This document shows, in pieces, positions 28,257 to 36,746 of a DNA stretch of 64,000 nt. Under the pieces are notes generated by a model, which searched no databases, was not told the DNA's origin, and saw only the letters and a program-made list of their open reading frames with translations. Position numbers and translations under genes: made by a program. How positions within the stretch are numbered: the first letter of the stretch is position 1; every line of letters begins with the position of its first letter. The stretch comes from Agarilytica rhodophyticola. GTDB taxonomy: Bacteria; Pseudomonadota; Gammaproteobacteria; Pseudomonadales; Cellvibrionaceae. The stretch covers positions 1,015,001 through 1,079,000 of the forward strand of contig NZ_CP020038.1 of the NCBI RefSeq assembly GCF_002157225.2, written 5' to 3'.

Positions 28257-30536
28257 GTGTTGCAATTTAATAAAAGTTTGAAATTAAGTTTGCTAACATC
28301 ATCTATGATGATAGTGTCTGTGGTTCCGTGTATAGCGATGGCAGCTGCAACATTGGAAGAAATGGTGGTAACTGCACAGAAGCGAGAGGAAAGCCTGCAG
28401 GATGTGCCGGTTACCATTACTGCCTTTGGTCAGAGCCAGCTTCAAGAAGCGGGTTTTGACAGTATTTCTGATTTAACGCAAATGTCACCTTCACTTCAAT
28501 TTGGTAATTTCGGGCCTGTTACCTTTGTCACTATGCGTGGTATCGGTAATGAGAATACTACTGCCGGTGGAGATCCGGGTGTTGCTATGCACCTGGATGG
28601 TGTTTACATGGGGCGTCCTGTCGCTAGCCTTTTCAGCGCCTTCGATACCGAGCGCGTAGAGATATTGCGCGGCCCTCAGGGAACCTTATATGGCCGTAAT
28701 GCCACAGGTGGGTCTATTAATCTGATTACGGCAAAGCCTGGCGATGAGTTTGGTGGCGAAGTTGATATTACCTATGGTGATTATGATTGGTTGCGCGTAC
28801 GTGGAGCGATTAATTTGCCTGTAAGTGATGTGATCAAACTGCGTTTAGTTGCTTTTAGTGAAGATCGTGATGGCTATACAGAGAATAGTTTTCCTGGCGG
28901 CAATGAGGCTAACGATGCTGATGACGCAGGGGTGCGTGGCCATATTAGTATCGAGCTTGCTGATCAGGCATCACTTTTGTTATCTGGTTCTTATATAACG
29001 TCGGGCGGTGTCGGAACCAAGGCAGAATTGCGTGAGCCATTTCCCGGCTCAACCACTGGCCAGAATATCTCTGGTCCGCCAGCATTTGCATTTGATCCTC
29101 TAGGGCCTGCTAGTGGCATTCCCGCGCTCAACAATTTTATTAATCCTCAAACCGGGCAAGTTGTTGTTAATGATCTAACCCCTTTTCAAGTAAGCAAAGA
29201 TACTAAGGAGTCGCAAGATAACGAGTTCACCATGTTTTCTGCTACCTTTGAATGGGATTTTGACGACTTAAGTTTTAAATCGATTACAGGCTACGCACAA
29301 ACTAGCTATGAATCCCGTTCTGATGATGATCAGTCAGAGCTGAACTTACTTGAACTTCTTCTGATTGAGGACTCTGAACAATTCTCTCAAGAACTGCAGC
29401 TTTTATCTGCAGATGATGGGCCGTTGCAATGGATTGTTGGCTTTTATTACTTTAGTGAGAAAGCTAGTAGAGAAGCACTTTTTTTAGGAGGGAGATACGA
29501 TGTATTTGCCAACCAGTTCGGTGTGCGCGCAGGGTATGAATTTGGTGGCGATGTGGATTCTACTTCTTTCGCCGGTTTTGCTCAGGCAACCTATGAATTG
29601 ACTGAGAATCTGAGACTCACAGGAGGACTGCGTTATACCGAAGATGAGAAAGAAGGTGTTAATACAGGTTTTCTATTCGCAGGCGAGCCCTATGCAGACC
29701 CGTTAGAGGACAGCTGGGATGAAGTCACTTATCGTTTAGCTGTGGATTGGAATTTGAATGACGATCTTATGTTATTTAGCAGCTATGCCACAGGCTATAA
29801 ATCTGGTGGTATAAATCAAACCGCTGCAGTGTCGCGAGGCGCGGAAAACGCAATATACCAGCCTGAAACTGTTGATGCTTATGAAGCCGGTATCAAGGCA
29901 ACATTGCTAAATGGTCGTATGCAGCTTAATTCTTCATTATATCGAAATGAATATGATAACTTACAGTTTCAGGTTTTCGGCCAAAGCGGCCCCGAAGCGT
30001 TCAACGCCCAAGGCGCTGTTGTTCAAGGGGCAGAAGCAGAACTCCGCGCTGTATTAATAGATTCGTTGACGGTAGATGCAAGTGTCGGCATTACTGATTC
30101 GGAGTTTGACGATCAGATTATTAATGGTGTTCAAATAGGTGGCAATCAAGTTCAGCGTACTCCCGATTTGACCTACAGTTTGGGTATCAGTAATGACTGG
30201 GAAGTGGGAGAAAAGGGAAGTTTGAAGTTGCGTCTTGAATACGCGTTCACTGATGAAATTTACTATACAGCGCTTAATCGCAACGCTGGATTTGCCGAAG
30301 CGGGTGGCTCTGATTTGGCCGACGATTATGACAATGTCAACATACGACTATTTTGGTTTAGTAGTGATGATAGATGGACAGTTGAAACCTTCGTTACCAA
30401 CTTAACGGATGAAGAACAAGAGGGTAATATTCTTCGAGGCCCAGGATTTGTTGATATTGCAGGCGGCGGCGGTCCTGAACTCGTTACCTATAATCCACCA
30501 AGGCAGTGGGGAATGCGATTGGGTTATCAATTCTAG
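28257..30536 (+). CDS. TonB-dependent outer-membrane receptor
   Basis: A 759-residue outer-membrane transporter with a signal peptide (about residues 1-30, ending AMAAA), a TonB box-like start EEMVVTAQKREESLQDVPVT, a plug domain (about 45-165, with VEILRGPQGTLYGRNATGGSIN) and a 22-strand barrel ending in an aromatic residue (GMRLGYQF). It belongs to the large receptor group common in marine and sphingomonad-type bacteria; the substrate is unknown. The start is GTG with AGGA eight bases upstream. Neighbours give no clear substrate clue; the di-heme oxidoreductase is 1.1 kb upstream. Confidence 0.95.
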   Translation: MLQFNKSLKLSLLTSSMMIVSVVPCIAMAAATLEEMVVTAQKREESLQDVPVTITAFGQSQLQEAGFDSISDLTQMSPSLQFGNFGPVTFVTMRGIGNENTTAGGDPGVAMHLDGVYMGRPVASLFSAFDTERVEILRGPQGTLYGRNATGGSINLITAKPGDEFGGEVDITYGDYDWLRVRGAINLPVSDVIKLRLVAFSEDRDGYTENSFPGGNEANDADDAGVRGHISIELADQASLLLSGSYITSGGVGTKAELREPFPGSTTGQNISGPPAFAFDPLGPASGIPALNNFINPQTGQVVVNDLTPFQVSKDTKESQDNEFTMFSATFEWDFDDLSFKSITGYAQTSYESRSDDDQSELNLLELLLIEDSEQFSQELQLLSADDGPLQWIVGFYYFSEKASREALFLGGRYDVFANQFGVRAGYEFGGDVDSTSFAGFAQATYELTENLRLTGGLRYTEDEKEGVNTGFLFAGEPYADPLEDSWDEVTYRLAVDWNLNDDLMLFSSYATGYKSGGINQTAAVSRGAENAIYQPETVDAYEAGIKATLLNGRMQLNSSLYRNEYDNLQFQVFGQSGPEAFNAQGAVVQGAEAELRAVLIDSLTVDASVGITDSEFDDQIINGVQIGGNQVQRTPDLTYSLGISNDWEVGEKGSLKLRLEYAFTDEIYYTALNRNAGFAEAGGSDLADDYDNVNIRLFWFSSDDRWTVETFVTNLTDEEQEGNILRGPGFVDIAGGGGPELVTYNPPRQWGMRLGYQF

Positions 30537-30566
30537 ACGTTAAGAAAGCTAATTAAGGATATAGCC

Positions 30567-30606
30567 TATTCCTTTGGCTCGATTGCGTATCCCTTTAGCT
30601 CGCTTG
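30567..30606. repeat. Imperfect 19-bp direct repeat
   Basis: TATTCCTTTGGCTCGATTG (30567-30585) and TATCCCTTTAGCTCGCTTG (30588-30606) match at 16 of 19 positions, two bases apart. They lie just after the receptor gene and just before the palindromic element. Confidence 0.6.
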
Positions 30607-30630
30607 TGCAAGCAAAACATACTCACTACA

Positions 30631-30698
30631 CTAGGGCTTGCTGACACTAGTGGAATTACACCAGCAGGAGCGATTCCGTTAGTGTCAGCAAGCCCTAG
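30631..30698. repeat. Palindromic intergenic element, copy 1
   Basis: CTAGGGCTTGCTGACACTA (30631-30649) and its exact reverse complement (30680-30698) form a 19-bp perfect inverted repeat around a 30-base centre. The centre has further pairing, TGGAAT against ATTCC. It lies between the TonB receptor and the next gene. It could end transcription, although no T-run follows, or it may be a member of a dispersed repeat family: a diverged relative lies at 47216-47307. Confidence 0.8.
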
Positions 30699-30725
30699 AA
30701 ATACTCAAATTATAAAGGAGAGGTT

Positions 30726-31550
30726 ATGAAGTATTGGTTTAGTGTTATTTTGAGTTTAGTTGTTGTGTTTTCGCAATCATCATGGAGTAATACATCTGTT
30801 AGTAAAGAGGTTCAGACGCTGCTCGATAAAGAAAGCGCCCATTATATTCAAGCTTTAAAAACAACTGAAGGTGAAGAACTCATCGAGCTTGCTCTCAAGC
30901 TTCAAGATTCGGGTATTACTGATAAAGAAGTGCTTGATACTGCTGAAAAAGTTGCTCTTGCGCAGCATGAATTTTTTAATCATATAAAAAATAAAAAAAC
31001 AAAGAAAAAAAAGGGTGACAAAGAAAAAGCTAACAACGCTTACCGAGCGGCTGCCAGCCTTGCCCGCTTTTTAGCTGGCAGTGGCAATACGGATTACTTT
31101 ACTACGTTAGATATTTTTATGCGAGAAAGTAAATCTCGTGGCTTACGTAATTTATCTAAAACACTGATGACGCGAACCGGCTGGTATATTGATAGAAATG
31201 AAATTATGAATGACTTTTCTTCTTATGAGCCTGGAAAGTCACTTTATCAAATACGTTATACCAATTTACTTAACGCACAAGACCGAACTTATGGTCGTTA
31301 CGCCGCTGAATCTATGAGGCGTCAGAATAACACGGATAAAGTTTTAGTTTCTCGTATGGCAGAATTAATTGATGAAAACTTTACTAAACCAGGAGAGGGT
31401 AATCAATTAGACGCCATTGCTTGGTATATTCGTTTTATTGGCAGAGAAGCACTAGATGATCACCGTGATCTGCTAGAAAAAGTGTCGGCTTATCCTCTAC
31501 TCGATAAAAAGCTTAAAAAACACGTTAATAAAGCACTTAAAGGAAAATAA
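30726..31550 (+). CDS. Exported protein of unknown function
   Basis: I do not recognise this 274-residue protein. It has a signal peptide (about residues 1-21, ending SSWS) and is otherwise predicted helical and hydrophilic, with a very basic segment NKKTKKKKGDKEK at about residues 93-105. Paired helices such as KEVLDTAEKVALAQHEFF and RNLSKTLMTRTGWYI suggest a HEAT/TPR-like solenoid but no repeat consensus can be read. A good ribosome site (AAAGGAGAGG) precedes the ATG. It starts 27 bases after the palindromic element. Confidence 0.75.
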   Translation: MKYWFSVILSLVVVFSQSSWSNTSVSKEVQTLLDKESAHYIQALKTTEGEELIELALKLQDSGITDKEVLDTAEKVALAQHEFFNHIKNKKTKKKKGDKEKANNAYRAAASLARFLAGSGNTDYFTTLDIFMRESKSRGLRNLSKTLMTRTGWYIDRNEIMNDFSSYEPGKSLYQIRYTNLLNAQDRTYGRYAAESMRRQNNTDKVLVSRMAELIDENFTKPGEGNQLDAIAWYIRFIGREALDDHRDLLEKVSAYPLLDKKLKKHVNKALKGK

Positions 31551-31577
31551 CTAAAGTCTCAATATTGGCCGCTTAGA

Positions 31578-31610
31578 AAAATGCTTAACTAATATAGTTA
31601 GGCACTTTTC
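31578..31610 (+). terminator. Possible terminator after the exported protein gene
   Basis: GCTTAACT (31583-31590) pairs with AGTTAGGC (31596-31603) with one G-T pair and a five-base loop, flanked by AAAAAT and ACTTTTC. The T-run is short, so it is weak. Confidence 0.4.
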
Positions 31611-31729
31611 CTGTAAGAGAGAATTTATTTTCTCAATGGCGGTTAATTTGGTTGAACTGTTTAATACTGGGAAACACTATTATAAGACGAGATTAGATAT
31701 ATAAAATTTACCTGGATTAGCAGATTAAT

Positions 31730-32833
31730 ATGCGTTTAGAAAATGCAGTAAACAAGTTTGTAAAGTTGGCAGTTAAAGGTGCTGAGGCCGTAGAACGGCT
31801 AGCTGATCGGCTTTCTGATGCTGAACCCTCAGCCCCATATTTTCCCAGTACTCAGTCTCATATGATGTATGAGCGACCAAATGCATATATTGACCAGTCA
31901 CAGCAAGCTTATAGTAGTGCGCCCCCTCCATATTATGCCAGTCCGTCGTCTTATGGGGATCAACGTCCGCCCCAACAGCCCTATGGTAGCCCGCCACCTC
32001 ATAGTGCTTTTGCGGTTCAATATCCACCCCAAGCGCCTTATGGTAATCTGCCACTTCATAATGCTTTTGTGGGTCAACATCCGCCCCAAGCGCCTTATGG
32101 TAGTCCGCCACCTCATAGTGCTTTTGCGGTTCAATATCCGCCCCAAGCGCCTTATGGTAATCAGCCGCTTCATAATGCTTTTGTGAGTCAACCTCCGTCT
32201 CAGCCGGTCTATACTAGTCCATCATTGCAGCAGAACCGTCCGCAAAGAACTTTGATGGAAGAACAACAACACAGAGCAAGCTTGCTCCCTAAATTTCCAT
32301 TTAAACTTCCCAACGGCCAACAGGTGACTATAACTCGTGAAGGGCCTGTCGAGCGGCCAGATTTAAAATACGATAACATACGCCAATGTCCTGCTACTTT
32401 TGGTATGATCCGCGGTATTATGAAAAACAGCAAATTCGAACCGAGAGTCACCAGCTATTTACCAAACGATTTAAAAAATTATTTGCTTGCAGATATTGGA
32501 TGGCCCGAAGATGGTGGTCCATTAGCCATTACTGATGATATGATGAAAAAGGTAGCACATACCTATTACGACAGAATGTTTGGTATTAAGATACCACAAC
32601 ATGAAAATCTTAGTTTAGCAGAAATAAAAGATAGAATTAAAAATCCGCCGAACACAGATTACTTAACAGCTGGTAAAAGAGCAGAATATCTAAGGTTCAA
32701 TGGAATACCAGAGGATGCTCCAGCCATGTCGGTAAATTTTGGCCCTCCTCCATTGGGGTCAAAAGGGGCCTATCAAAGAAATGAACTGGGTATAATAAAA
32801 CGTCAGGTTACTTATGGTAACCCACTTGCTTAA
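31730..32833 (+). CDS. Protein of unknown function with four Pro/Tyr-rich tandem repeats
   Basis: This 367-residue protein has an amphipathic N-terminal helix (about residues 1-30), no signal peptide, a Pro/Tyr/Gln-rich region (about 33-175), and a unique C-terminal domain (about 190-367). Residues 80-155 are four 19-residue units that alternate between two types, PPQxPYGSPPPHSAFAVQY and PPQAPYGNxPLHNAFVxQx. The C-terminal domain has motifs such as FKLPNGQQVTITREGP, DIGWPEDGGPLAITDDMMKK and GKRAEYLRFNGIPEDAP that I cannot assign. It stands alone: 179 bases after the previous gene and 366 before prfC. The repeat half resembles low-complexity, condensate- or surface-associated segments, but no role is claimed. 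Confidence 0.75.
   Translation: MRLENAVNKFVKLAVKGAEAVERLADRLSDAEPSAPYFPSTQSHMMYERPNAYIDQSQQAYSSAPPPYYASPSSYGDQRPPQQPYGSPPPHSAFAVQYPPQAPYGNLPLHNAFVGQHPPQAPYGSPPPHSAFAVQYPPQAPYGNQPLHNAFVSQPPSQPVYTSPSLQQNRPQRTLMEEQQHRASLLPKFPFKLPNGQQVTITREGPVERPDLKYDNIRQCPATFGMIRGIMKNSKFEPRVTSYLPNDLKNYLLADIGWPEDGGPLAITDDMMKKVAHTYYDRMFGIKIPQHENLSLAEIKDRIKNPPNTDYLTAGKRAEYLRFNGIPEDAPAMSVNFGPPPLGSKGAYQRNELGIIKRQVTYGNPLA
31967..32194 (+). repeat. Four 57-bp tandem repeats in ABAB order
   Basis: Units begin at 31967, 32024, 32081 and 32138. Units 1 and 3 are nearly identical to each other, as are 2 and 4, so the real period is a duplicated 114-bp block. All units are multiples of three and keep the reading frame. Other frames across the repeats are open too, but only because the repeat is. 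Confidence 0.9.
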
Positions 32834-33199
32834 CAGGAGTTTAAGCTGTTTTTATATTAATGCTTTGTAAAGCCCTAGTCTTGTTTACCGCCTTGGCAGC
32901 TGTGTGTTGCAGACATTTTTCAGTGTGTGAAGGCGGTTAGTGAAGATAGATATAAAGTAGAGCTCCAATAGTTCGTGGACTCCTAAGTCTTTACGACTTC
33001 ACAGGTTTGCATAAAATTTCTTCAAACATCTTTTCTCTTTTTGTAAGCGATAAAATCGATTTTACACCCTGTCTAATATTAAGCCGATGGCATTATCAAG
33101 TGGTATTGATATAATCCGGCGCTTTTACTTTTTCGACTCCGCCTTGGGGTATCATCACAATGTGTGCGCGAGGGCGTACACAAACCAGGTTAAAACGTA
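32834..33199. other. Intergenic region upstream of prfC
   Basis: No gene is visible. ACCGCCTT (32887-32894) and AAGGCGGT (32930-32937) could close a 51-base stem-loop, and CCGCCTTGG recurs at about 33140 shortly before prfC. The prfC promoter must lie here, but I cannot place it with confidence. Confidence 0.5.
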
Positions 33200-34780
33200 A
33201 TGACATCGGAATTTATTCAACAAATTCAAAGACGTAGAACATTTGCGATTATTTCTCACCCGGATGCTGGTAAGACCACTATTACTGAAAAGTTGCTGCT
33301 GTTGGGTAATGCGATCCAATTAGCGGGCTCAGTAAAAGGTAAGAAAGGTCCCCATGCCAAATCAGACTGGATGACAATGGAGCAGGAGAGGGGGATTTCG
33401 GTGACGTCCTCTGTCATGCAGTTTCCTTATAAAGAGCGTGTAGTGAACCTACTTGATACACCAGGGCACGAAGATTTCTCTGAAGATACCTATAGAACAC
33501 TCACTGCTGTTGATTCGGTGCTGATGGTTATTGATGGCGCCAAGGGTGTGGAAGATAGAACCATCAAGCTGATGGAAGTTTGTCGTTTGCGCGATACCCC
33601 CATTCTCTCTTTTATTAACAAAATGGATCGCGATATTCGCGACCCTATTGAAGTGATGGATGAGGTAGAAGAAGTATTAAAAATTGCTGCAGCGCCTATC
33701 AATTGGCCTCTAGGCATGGGCAAGGAGTTCAAAGGCGTCTATAACTTATACACAGATACAGTGCATGTCTATCAACAAGGCCAAGGCCACACCATGATGG
33801 ATGATATCCAGATTAAAGGTCTCGATAGTGCCGAGTTCGACGAACTTATGGGGCCCTATGCCGATGATGTGCGTGAAGAGATCGAGTTGGTGCGTGGTGC
33901 GACTCACGAATTTAATTTAGAAGATTATTTAGCTGGCAAGTTAACTCCAGTATTCTTTGGTACCGCCTTGGGCAACTTTGGTGTGCGTGAAATGCTTGAT
34001 GGCTTTGTGGAGTGGGCGCCAAAGCCGCAAAATCGTGTAGCGGATGCACGTGAAGTGGATGCAGAAGAGGAAAAATTTTCCGGTTTTGTCTTTAAAATTC
34101 AAGCAAATATGGACCCTAAACACCGAGATAGAATCGCATTCATGCGTGTTTGCTCTGGAAAATATACAAAAGGTATGAAGATGCGACATGTGCGCATTGC
34201 CAAAGACGTGAAAATTGCCGATGCTGTGACCTTCCTTGCTGGTGATAGAAGCCATGTAGAGGAGGCAATTTCTGGCGATATTATTGGTTTACACAATCAT
34301 GGCACCATCCAGATTGGCGATACTTTTACGGAAAGTGAAAGCCTTAAATTTACCGGTATTCCCCACTTTGCTCCAGAACTATTTCGACGTATCCGTTTGA
34401 AAGACCCACTTAAAACTAAGCAGCTTAAGAAAGGTTTACAACAACTTTCGGAAGAAGGATCAACCCAGGTATTTTTTCCTTTGAATAACAACGATATCGT
34501 TGTTGGGGCGGTGGGGGTGCTGCAATTTGAAGTGGTGGCCTATCGTCTAAAAGACGAATACAAGGTAGAAGCAATTTACGAGCCGGTAAATGTGGCAACA
34601 GCGCGCTGGGTGCACTGTGACGATGAAAAGAAATTTGCCGAATTTAAGAAAAAATGTGGCGATAATTTAGCTATTGATGGTGGTGATCATTTAACATATT
34701 TAGCGCCAACTCGAGTTAACTTATCACTGAGTGAAGAGCGTTATCCCGATGTTGAATTTTGGTCAACACGGGAGCATTGA
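33200..34780 (+). CDS. prfC: Peptide chain release factor 3
   Basis: RF3 is the GTPase that recycles RF1 and RF2 from ribosomes after termination. The 526-residue length is standard. The G-domain motifs are SHPDAGKTT (G1), [14 protein letters not shown] (G3) and NKMDRD (G4), followed by domain II ([19 protein letters not shown]) and the RF3-specific domain III. The ATG at 33200 gives the family N-terminus ([21 protein letters not shown]). It appears monocistronic, with the acyltransferase gene starting 60 bases later. Confidence 0.98.
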   Translation: MTSEFIQQIQRRRTFAIISHPDAGKTTITEKLLLLGNAIQLAGSVKGKKGPHAKSDWMTMEQERGISVTSSVMQFPYKERVVNLLDTPGHEDFSEDTYRTLTAVDSVLMVIDGAKGVEDRTIKLMEVCRLRDTPILSFINKMDRDIRDPIEVMDEVEEVLKIAAAPINWPLGMGKEFKGVYNLYTDTVHVYQQGQGHTMMDDIQIKGLDSAEFDELMGPYADDVREEIELVRGATHEFNLEDYLAGKLTPVFFGTALGNFGVREMLDGFVEWAPKPQNRVADAREVDAEEEKFSGFVFKIQANMDPKHRDRIAFMRVCSGKYTKGMKMRHVRIAKDVKIADAVTFLAGDRSHVEEAISGDIIGLHNHGTIQIGDTFTESESLKFTGIPHFAPELFRRIRLKDPLKTKQLKKGLQQLSEEGSTQVFFPLNNNDIVVGAVGVLQFEVVAYRLKDEYKVEAIYEPVNVATARWVHCDDEKKFAEFKKKCGDNLAIDGGDHLTYLAPTRVNLSLSEERYPDVEFWSTREH

Positions 34781-34840
34781 TCGATTATTTATCAATAATT
34801 ATCTGCTCTAGTATTAATTAATGGATAAACAGGAATTTTA

Positions 34841-35422
34841 ATGGGCTTTACCTTACCTTCGGTGCCAGATAATGCACCTACTGGCGGCAATGGGTTTACT
34901 CGTTGGCTAGGCCGGACTTCACTGCGACTACTTGGATGGCGTATAGAAGGTACATTGCCAGATTACCGCCAACTAGTGCTGTGCGGCGCACCACATACAT
35001 CTAATTGGGACTTTATTCTTTCTATATTTACCGTTTTGGCTTTAGGGTTACGATTTTCCTATGTGATGAAGAAGGAAGCTTTTTTTTGGCCGATGAAGGG
35101 TTTGTTTCTCAAACTAGGAGGGATTCCACTGGATAGAAGTTCTACCACCGACGTGGTAGAGCAAATTATTCGCTGGTATCGTTCTCATGACAAGGTCTGG
35201 CTTGCCATCACGCCAGAAGGAACACGTTCCAAGGTGGATAAATGGAAAACGGGCTTTTTGAGAATTGCCTATGATGTAGGTGCGCCAGTGAAACTTGTTT
35301 CCTGGGATTATTCTAAAAAAATTTTATACTTGGATAAGATGTGGCAACCTACAGGTGACCATGTTGCCGATGCAGAAATGATCCGGGATTATGTACAGGC
35401 ACGCTTCGTAGATAAATCTTAA
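34841..35422 (+). CDS. Lysophospholipid/1-acylglycerol-3-phosphate acyltransferase family protein
   Basis: The 193-residue protein has the two hallmark motifs of PlsC-type acyltransferases: HTSNWD (HX4D) near residue 53 and PEGTRSK near residue 129. Between them is the hydrophobic FILSIFTVLALGLRFSYVMKKEAF split over a membrane-associated helix and strand. It is shorter than PlsC and belongs to the small family whose members are often annotated as glycerol acyltransferases; the true acceptor is unknown. It lies between prfC and the AI-2E-family gene. Confidence 0.88.
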   Translation: MGFTLPSVPDNAPTGGNGFTRWLGRTSLRLLGWRIEGTLPDYRQLVLCGAPHTSNWDFILSIFTVLALGLRFSYVMKKEAFFWPMKGLFLKLGGIPLDRSSTTDVVEQIIRWYRSHDKVWLAITPEGTRSKVDKWKTGFLRIAYDVGAPVKLVSWDYSKKILYLDKMWQPTGDHVADAEMIRDYVQARFVDKS

Positions 35423-35492
35423 GGATTATTAAGCGGCCCCAAATTGTGGGTTCACGGCATAGAATATATTAATTCGTTTAAAGGATGTGTAT

Positions 35493-36569
35493 ATGGAGCT
35501 TAATTCACCCATTGCCCGCTTTTTATTTGTCACCGCGTCGTTTGTGGTAGTGGTGGCAGGTATGCGTGCAGCAGAGTCTTTACTGGTGCCTTTCTTGTTA
35601 TCCCTTTTTATCGCAGTGATTTGTACACCGCCTTTAATGTGGTTGCAGCGCAAAGGTATCCCTAACGCTTTTGCCATGCTGATTGTTATTTCATTTATTG
35701 TCATCTTTGGTGTACTAATCGGGGCAATTGTCGGTTCTTCTATCAATGCCTTCCGTGGTGACTTACCTGAATATCAGGTACGCCTAGCCCAGCTCACCAG
35801 TGATCTTTTTAGTAAGCTGGAGTCATTGGGTTTATCTATTGATATCGCGCAACTGCGAGAAAGTTTTAATCCATCTGCCGCTTTGTCAATGGCTGGTAAT
35901 ACCCTTGCCCAGTTTGGCAATATGATGACCAACGCTATTTTAATTTTACTGACGGTTGTGTTTATTCTGGCAGAGGAGGTGGGCTTTACCGAAAAGCTCA
36001 AGGCATTAGGGAACACCGATAAAACACTGGAAGCGATTAAGACCTTCTCAAGTGGCGTTAATCAATATGTCGCTATCAAAACTATGATGAGCCTACTTAC
36101 AGGCTTTCTTATTTTAGTATGGTTGTGGATACTTAAAGTCGATTATTTTGTTCTCTGGGGAATGTTAGCTTTTCTGCTCAACTTTGTACCGACTTTAGGG
36201 TCTATTATTGCGGCAGTGCCTGCGGTGTTGCTGGCATTAGTTCAGCTAGGTGTTGGTGATGCGGTTTTGGCTGGTATCGGCTTTCTCGCTGTGAATTTTG
36301 GCGTTGGCAATATATTAGAGCCTCGAGTTATGGGAAAGGGCTTAAATCTATCAGCTTTGGTGGTATTTCTATCCTTAGTCTTTTGGGGATGGGTGCTGGG
36401 GCCAATTGGTATGTTGCTTTCCATTCCACTGACAATGACGGTGAAGATAGCCTTAGAAAGCTTTGAAGATACCCGTTGGTTTGGTGTGATTTTGGGGGCT
36501 GGTACAGACCTGTATGAGCACAAAGATGATGATGAGGTTATCAAGCTTTCCGTATCACAACAGGATTAG
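35493..36569 (+). CDS. AI-2E family transporter (PerM-like)
   Basis: A 358-residue polytopic membrane protein of the AI-2E exporter/PerM family (UPF0118) with about seven to eight membrane segments. The conserved C-terminal features are FLLNFVPTLGSIIAAVPAVLLAL and NILEPRVMGKGLNLSALVVFLSL, seen in all members. The ATG at 35493 has AAAGGA seven bases upstream; an in-frame GTG at 35487 overlaps that site and is unlikely. Members export autoinducer-2 or act as Na+/H+ antiporters, so the name does not fix the function here. Confidence 0.92.
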   Translation: MELNSPIARFLFVTASFVVVVAGMRAAESLLVPFLLSLFIAVICTPPLMWLQRKGIPNAFAMLIVISFIVIFGVLIGAIVGSSINAFRGDLPEYQVRLAQLTSDLFSKLESLGLSIDIAQLRESFNPSAALSMAGNTLAQFGNMMTNAILILLTVVFILAEEVGFTEKLKALGNTDKTLEAIKTFSSGVNQYVAIKTMMSLLTGFLILVWLWILKVDYFVLWGMLAFLLNFVPTLGSIIAAVPAVLLALVQLGVGDAVLAGIGFLAVNFGVGNILEPRVMGKGLNLSALVVFLSLVFWGWVLGPIGMLLSIPLTMTVKIALESFEDTRWFGVILGAGTDLYEHKDDDEVIKLSVSQQD

Positions 36570-36746
36570 AGCTTGTTATCAGCTTCGAGAGCTTAGCTTC
36601 AGCGTGCATTGTGCTGGCCTAAATAATAGAAGTTTGCGAAGCTGTGAAACTTCCTCGTTATAGAATAAAGGCATCTCTATTCATTGAATTTGGGCCTCCG
36701 CTTCAAATCATTTATTAGCGATTGTCATAATAAGAGATCATTAGGT

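Noticed and set aside
31773-32191. Alternative-frame and minus-strand open frames across the 57-bp repeats
   Set aside because: They are open only because the repeat unit is a multiple of three without stops; the plus-frame protein continues into a unique domain with a normal composition.
31967-32194. Tandem repeats considered as a CRISPR array
   Set aside because: Units are contiguous without spacers, keep the reading frame and encode protein repeats; no cas genes are present.
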